Positions 61,356 to 64,000 of a stretch of DNA of 64,000 nucleotides are shown piece by piece. The stretch's first letter is position 1. The number at the start of each line of letters is the position of its first letter. This DNA comes from Streptomyces sp. NBC_00539 (GTDB taxonomy: Bacteria > Actinomycetota > Actinomycetes > Streptomycetales > Streptomycetaceae). Location: positions 434,001 to 498,000 of the forward strand of contig NZ_CP107811.1 of NCBI RefSeq assembly GCF_036346105.1, given 5' to 3'. The translations under genes were made by a program, and so were the position numbers. The notes under the pieces are model-generated. The model did no database searches. It worked only from the letters and a program-made list of their open reading frames with translations, and was not told where the DNA came from.

Positions 61356-62267
61356 ATGCGCGTTACCCCCCTCATAGCGTCCTTAGGCACCGGCCGCGGC
61401 GCGTCCGCGGACGAGCAGGTGCGGCTCTACTACAGCGGCAAGACCCACGACATCCTCCAGAAGTACGGACCCGGCCCGCGCGTCCACTTCCATGTGGGCC
61501 TTTTCCCCGACGGGTCGCCACCCACCACCGTCCCCCAGGGCGCGCTCAAGCAGCACCTCCTCGACGCGCAGGAGCGGATAGTCGAGTACGCGGCCCGCTC
61601 CTGGGGCGCGTACGAGGCTCCGCCGTCGCGGGTCCTCGACATCGGCTGCGGCCTCGGCGGCACCTCCCTCTACTGGGCGCAGGAGCACGGCGCTTCGGTC
61701 ACCGGCCTCACCGTCGCGGCGGAACACGTGCCGCTCATCCGGCACTTCGCCCGTCAGGCGGGCGTCGGGGGCCGGGTGGAACCCCGGGTGGCCGATGTGC
61801 ACGACCTGCACGACACCCGCGCGTACGACGCCGCATACGCCAACGAAAGCAGCGGGTACACCGACCGCAAGCGCCTCTTCGAGGTCGTCGCCAAAGCGCT
61901 CAGACCCGGAGGGTGGTTCGGCATCCAGGAGCACTTCGTACGCCGCTCCGAGTGGCTCGGATTCATCGACGGCTACTACCGGACCCGGCTGGGAACCCAC
62001 TCCGAATACCTGGAGGCGGCCGAGGCGGCCGGCTTCGAGGTGGTGCAGGACGAGGACGTGACCGACTCGGTGGTGGAGTTCTGGGTGCAGTCGATGGCGT
62101 GGAACACCGCCGAACTCGACCGGATCCGTGCGGGCGGTGAGCCCGCCGCATGGAGCGGCGTACGGCTGGAGCAGTCGACGATCGCGCACAGCAAGCTCTT
62201 CCGGCTCTGGCGTGACCATGCGATGGAGACGCGGTTGCTGCGCTTCCGGATCGGCGGCGGCCGATGA
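61356..62267 (+). CDS. SAM-dependent methyltransferase coupled to a terpene synthase
   Basis: 303 aa. Class I Rossmann methyltransferase: motif [20 protein letters not shown] near residue 92, motif [14 protein letters not shown], acidic [11 protein letters not shown], and [13 protein letters not shown]; the C-terminal half is lid-like and aromatic. GAAAGGGCGG lies before ATG 61356. Its last four bases (ATGA) are the start of the terpene synthase gene, so the two are translationally coupled. C-methylation of a prenyl diphosphate before cyclisation, as in 2-methylisoborneol or sodorifen pathways, is the natural hypothesis; alternatively it methylates the terpene afterwards. Confidence 0.85.
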   Translation: MRVTPLIASLGTGRGASADEQVRLYYSGKTHDILQKYGPGPRVHFHVGLFPDGSPPTTVPQGALKQHLLDAQERIVEYAARSWGAYEAPPSRVLDIGCGLGGTSLYWAQEHGASVTGLTVAAEHVPLIRHFARQAGVGGRVEPRVADVHDLHDTRAYDAAYANESSGYTDRKRLFEVVAKALRPGGWFGIQEHFVRRSEWLGFIDGYYRTRLGTHSEYLEAAEAAGFEVVQDEDVTDSVVEFWVQSMAWNTAELDRIRAGGEPAAWSGVRLEQSTIAHSKLFRLWRDHAMETRLLRFRIGGGR

Positions 62268-63361
62268 CCGCCTCGCCCCGTCCCTCTCGTCTCGGTGACC
62301 GGCTACCGCCGTTCTACTGCCCGCTGGAGCGCGACCTCGTCCACCCCGAGGCCAAAGAGGTGGAGGCCCGTGCGGTCGAGTGGGTGGACGCCTTCGGCCT
62401 CTACCCCGACGCGGTCGAGCGTGCGTGGGGACTGGCCACGCACAGCGCCGACTTCACCTGCCGCATCATCCCCGAGGGGGACGTGGAGGCCCTGCTGCTG
62501 TTCGCCGAGTGGAACTACTGGGCCAATGCCGTCGACGACTGGCAGGACTCGGGCTCCGAGGAGGTGGGGACGGGCGCCGTCGTCGAACACGGTGTGCGGC
62601 TGCTGCGGACCATCGAGAACCCGGGCGCGTCCGTGCTGCCCGACGGCCCCATGACGCGCGCGCTGGTGGACCTGGTCAGACGCACCCACGCCATGCTCAG
62701 CCCGTTCGAGCTGCGCAGGTTCGTCGAGGGCACCCGGGACTGGCTGCTCGGGGCGGCCTGGCGGGCCGCGCAGGCCGAGGCGGGCAGTGTGCCGGGGCTG
62801 AACGACTTCGCCGCGATGGGACCGCTGGCGAACGGTACGCGGTTCTCGCTGACCTGGTCCGACGTCGCCCGCAGGGACCGGCTGCCGGCAGAGGTGCTGT
62901 GCTCCCCCGCCGTCACGGCGCTCACCGACGCGGCGGGTTTCATCGTCAGTGCCGACAACGACCTGTTCTCCTACGACAAGGACGACCACCTGGAGCCGCG
63001 GGAGGTGAACCTCGTCAACGTCCTCGCCGCCCAGGAGCACTGCTCCCCCGCCGAGGCGGTCCCGCTCGCGGTGGCCCTGCGTGACCGGGTGATGGTCCTG
63101 TTCACCACGCTGAGGGCGCAACTCTCGGAGGGGGCCGACCGGGAACTGCGCCGCCACCTGGCGGCGTTGGGCCACTACGTGGCCGGCTGCATCGCCTGGC
63201 AGAGCCGGGCGCCGCGGTACGCGAGTCCGCGCAACCGGTACGAACTGCCCCTCGCGGAGGCGGGTTTCGCGATCCGCTACGCCGATGCGCCCAGCGCTGC
63301 CGGGACCGAGCCGCCGGATCTGCCGGCGCTCGCCTCCTGGTGGCAGTGGGTGCGCGACTGA
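62264..63361 (+). CDS. class I terpene synthase
   Basis: 365 aa, usual length for a bacterial mono/sesquiterpene cyclase. Aspartate-rich motif DDWQD at 91-95; second metal motif NDLFSYDKD at 232-240 (the consensus final Glu is Asp here); an upstream Arg in TRFSLTW that fits the pyrophosphate sensor; and the C-terminal RY region ([11 protein letters not shown]). It ionises and cyclises a prenyl diphosphate with three Mg ions in the cytoplasm. The ATG overlaps the methyltransferase stop. Product class unknown; I see no pattern of geosmin, pentalenene or 2-MIB synthase beyond the common fold. Confidence 0.9.
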   Translation: MTASPRPSRLGDRLPPFYCPLERDLVHPEAKEVEARAVEWVDAFGLYPDAVERAWGLATHSADFTCRIIPEGDVEALLLFAEWNYWANAVDDWQDSGSEEVGTGAVVEHGVRLLRTIENPGASVLPDGPMTRALVDLVRRTHAMLSPFELRRFVEGTRDWLLGAAWRAAQAEAGSVPGLNDFAAMGPLANGTRFSLTWSDVARRDRLPAEVLCSPAVTALTDAAGFIVSADNDLFSYDKDDHLEPREVNLVNVLAAQEHCSPAEAVPLAVALRDRVMVLFTTLRAQLSEGADRELRRHLAALGHYVAGCIAWQSRAPRYASPRNRYELPLAEAGFAIRYADAPSAAGTEPPDLPALASWWQWVRD

Positions 63362-63366
63362 GCGGC

Positions 63367-63403
63367 ACCGAGGGCCCCCGCCGGTGCGGCGGGGGCCCTC
63401 GGT
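63367..63403. terminator. bidirectional 16-bp hairpin
   Basis: 63367-63382 pairs perfectly with 63388-63403 around GGTGC, between the convergent terpene synthase and P450 genes. Confidence 0.72.
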
Positions 63404-63454
63404 ACGGAGCGCCGGTACCGGACGCCGGTACGGAACGCGGGGACGGAACGCGGC

Positions 63455-64000
63455 TCAGCGGCGGCCGAACAGCCGGCGCCACCAGCTGACACCGCGCCGG
63501 TGCCCGGCGGCGGTGGGCGCCGCCGTCGGCTGCGGCGGGATCACGGCGACGTGCGGCGGGTGCTCGGAGGGCCGCTCGGTGTGCGGACCGGCGTTCTCGA
63601 CGGAACGCGGGGTGAACCGCACGGGCAGTGACAGCAGGTGGCGCGACATGAGGGTGCCGCGCCACTGGAGCTCGCTCGCGTCGACCGCCAGCTGCAGGTC
63701 GGGCAACCGGTCCAACAGCACTTCGATGCCGGTGTCCGCGATGGCGCGGCCGATGTCCTGGCCGGGGCACTCGTGCGGCCCGCTGCTGAACGCCAGGTGG
63801 GAGCGGTTGCCGTGGACGGAGACGCTCGGATCGGGACGGATCTGCGGGTCGGCGTTCCCCGCGGCCAGACCCAGCAGCAGCATGTCTCCGGCCTTCACCT
63901 GCCGGCCGCCGAGCAGGGTGTCCCCGGTGGCCCAGCGCCCGATGATCGTGTTGATCGGCGGGTCGTCCCAGAGGACCTGCTCCAGGGCGTCGGGCAGCGT
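63455..64000 (-). CDS. cytochrome P450, C-terminal part (runs off the right edge)
   Basis: 182 residues are visible from 64000 down to the stop at 63455. The K-helix side begins upstream of the window; seen here are PDALEQVLWDDPPINTIIGRW (meander-like), then the heme loop FSSGPHECPGQDIGR with the thiolate Cys in the FxxGxHxCxG pattern, then the L-helix and C-terminal strands. A C-terminal tail of about 50 aa (Pro-rich, ending RRLFGRR) is longer than usual. It is convergent with the terpene synthase; P450s commonly oxidise such products, so a role in the same pathway is possible but unproven. Confidence 0.9.
   Translation of the reverse strand, partial: TLPDALEQVLWDDPPINTIIGRWATGDTLLGGRQVKAGDMLLLGLAAGNADPQIRPDPSVSVHGNRSHLAFSSGPHECPGQDIGRAIADTGIEVLLDRLPDLQLAVDASELQWRGTLMSRHLLSLPVRFTPRSVENAGPHTERPSEHPPHVAVIPPQPTAAPTAAGHRRGVSWWRRLFGRR

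Noticed and set aside
1-64000. tRNA, rRNA, CRISPR, transposase, integrase or attachment site
   Set aside because: None seen by eye on either strand; a covariance-model tRNA scan was not possible here and could overturn this.

Overview
The window is high-GC actinomycete DNA, most likely Streptomyces. The signs are near-universal G/C third codon positions, Tat-type lipoprotein and secreted enzymes, an ECF42-type sigma factor with its YCII partner, a membrane Ser/Thr kinase, a secreted RHS protein and a rifamycin-inducible phosphotransferase. I saw no rRNA, tRNA, insertion sequence, CRISPR array or phage gene. The left edge cuts a short membrane-anchored protein and the right edge cuts a cytochrome P450.

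Region by region. 1-6.9 kb: secreted alpha/beta hydrolase, small hypothetical, a divergent TetR/SDR pair around a perfect 26-bp palindrome, a Tat-exported CehA/McbA-type PHP hydrolase with a C-terminal repeat (propeller-like) domain, and a GNAT acetyltransferase, closed by two strong hairpins. 6.9-13.5 kb: a 2055-aa secreted RHS/YD-repeat protein with a unique C-terminal tail, overlapped at its 3' end by a 155-aa acidic protein that is a candidate immunity protein. 13.7-16.4 kb: rifamycin phosphotransferase (rph) with an intact rifamycin-associated element. 16.6-23.5 kb: VOC protein, DUF5937-like ArsR-type regulator, YCII protein plus ECF42 sigma factor, MarR/hydrolase divergent pair, GlxA-type AraC regulator and dienelactone-hydrolase-like protein.

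23.5-43.6 kb is the centrepiece: a compact leftward biosynthetic operon, threonine aldolase -> FAAL-ACP-C -> A-PCP-C-A-PCP-C -> A-PCP-C-TE -> MFS exporter -> penicillin-acylase-family Ntn hydrolase. Most junctions are overlaps or gaps of a few bases (ATGA, TGA-C-ATG, 14-nt overlap). It predicts an N-fatty-acylated short peptide (residue 1 threonine-like; residue 2 probably basic; residue 3 unassigned). A terminal condensation domain sits directly before the thioesterase, and a dedicated exporter and an acylase could remove the lipid, as in 'prodrug' or pyoverdine-type maturation. About 0.93 kb upstream lies a TTGACA-18-TAATTT promoter on the same strand with an inverted-repeat operator in its core. 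The leader between holds an 18-bp tandem repeat and no convincing gene.

43.9-64 kb: VOC protein; NodB-type lipoprotein divergent from a DUF4015-type glycosidase-like protein; DUF3052-like protein; M48 protease; an aldolase/TetR/hydrolase operon with a repeated operator-like element; a DtxR/IdeR-type iron box before a small membrane protein; a second NodB-like secreted protein; a Ser/Thr kinase with an extracytoplasmic ricin-type lectin domain; small membrane protein; DUF4142 protein; an operon of an N-acetylglutaminylglutamine-amide-type amidotransferase with an S9 peptidase; a VOC protein; and, at the right edge, a translationally coupled SAM methyltransferase/class I terpene synthase pair beside a convergent P450, suggesting a methylated terpenoid.
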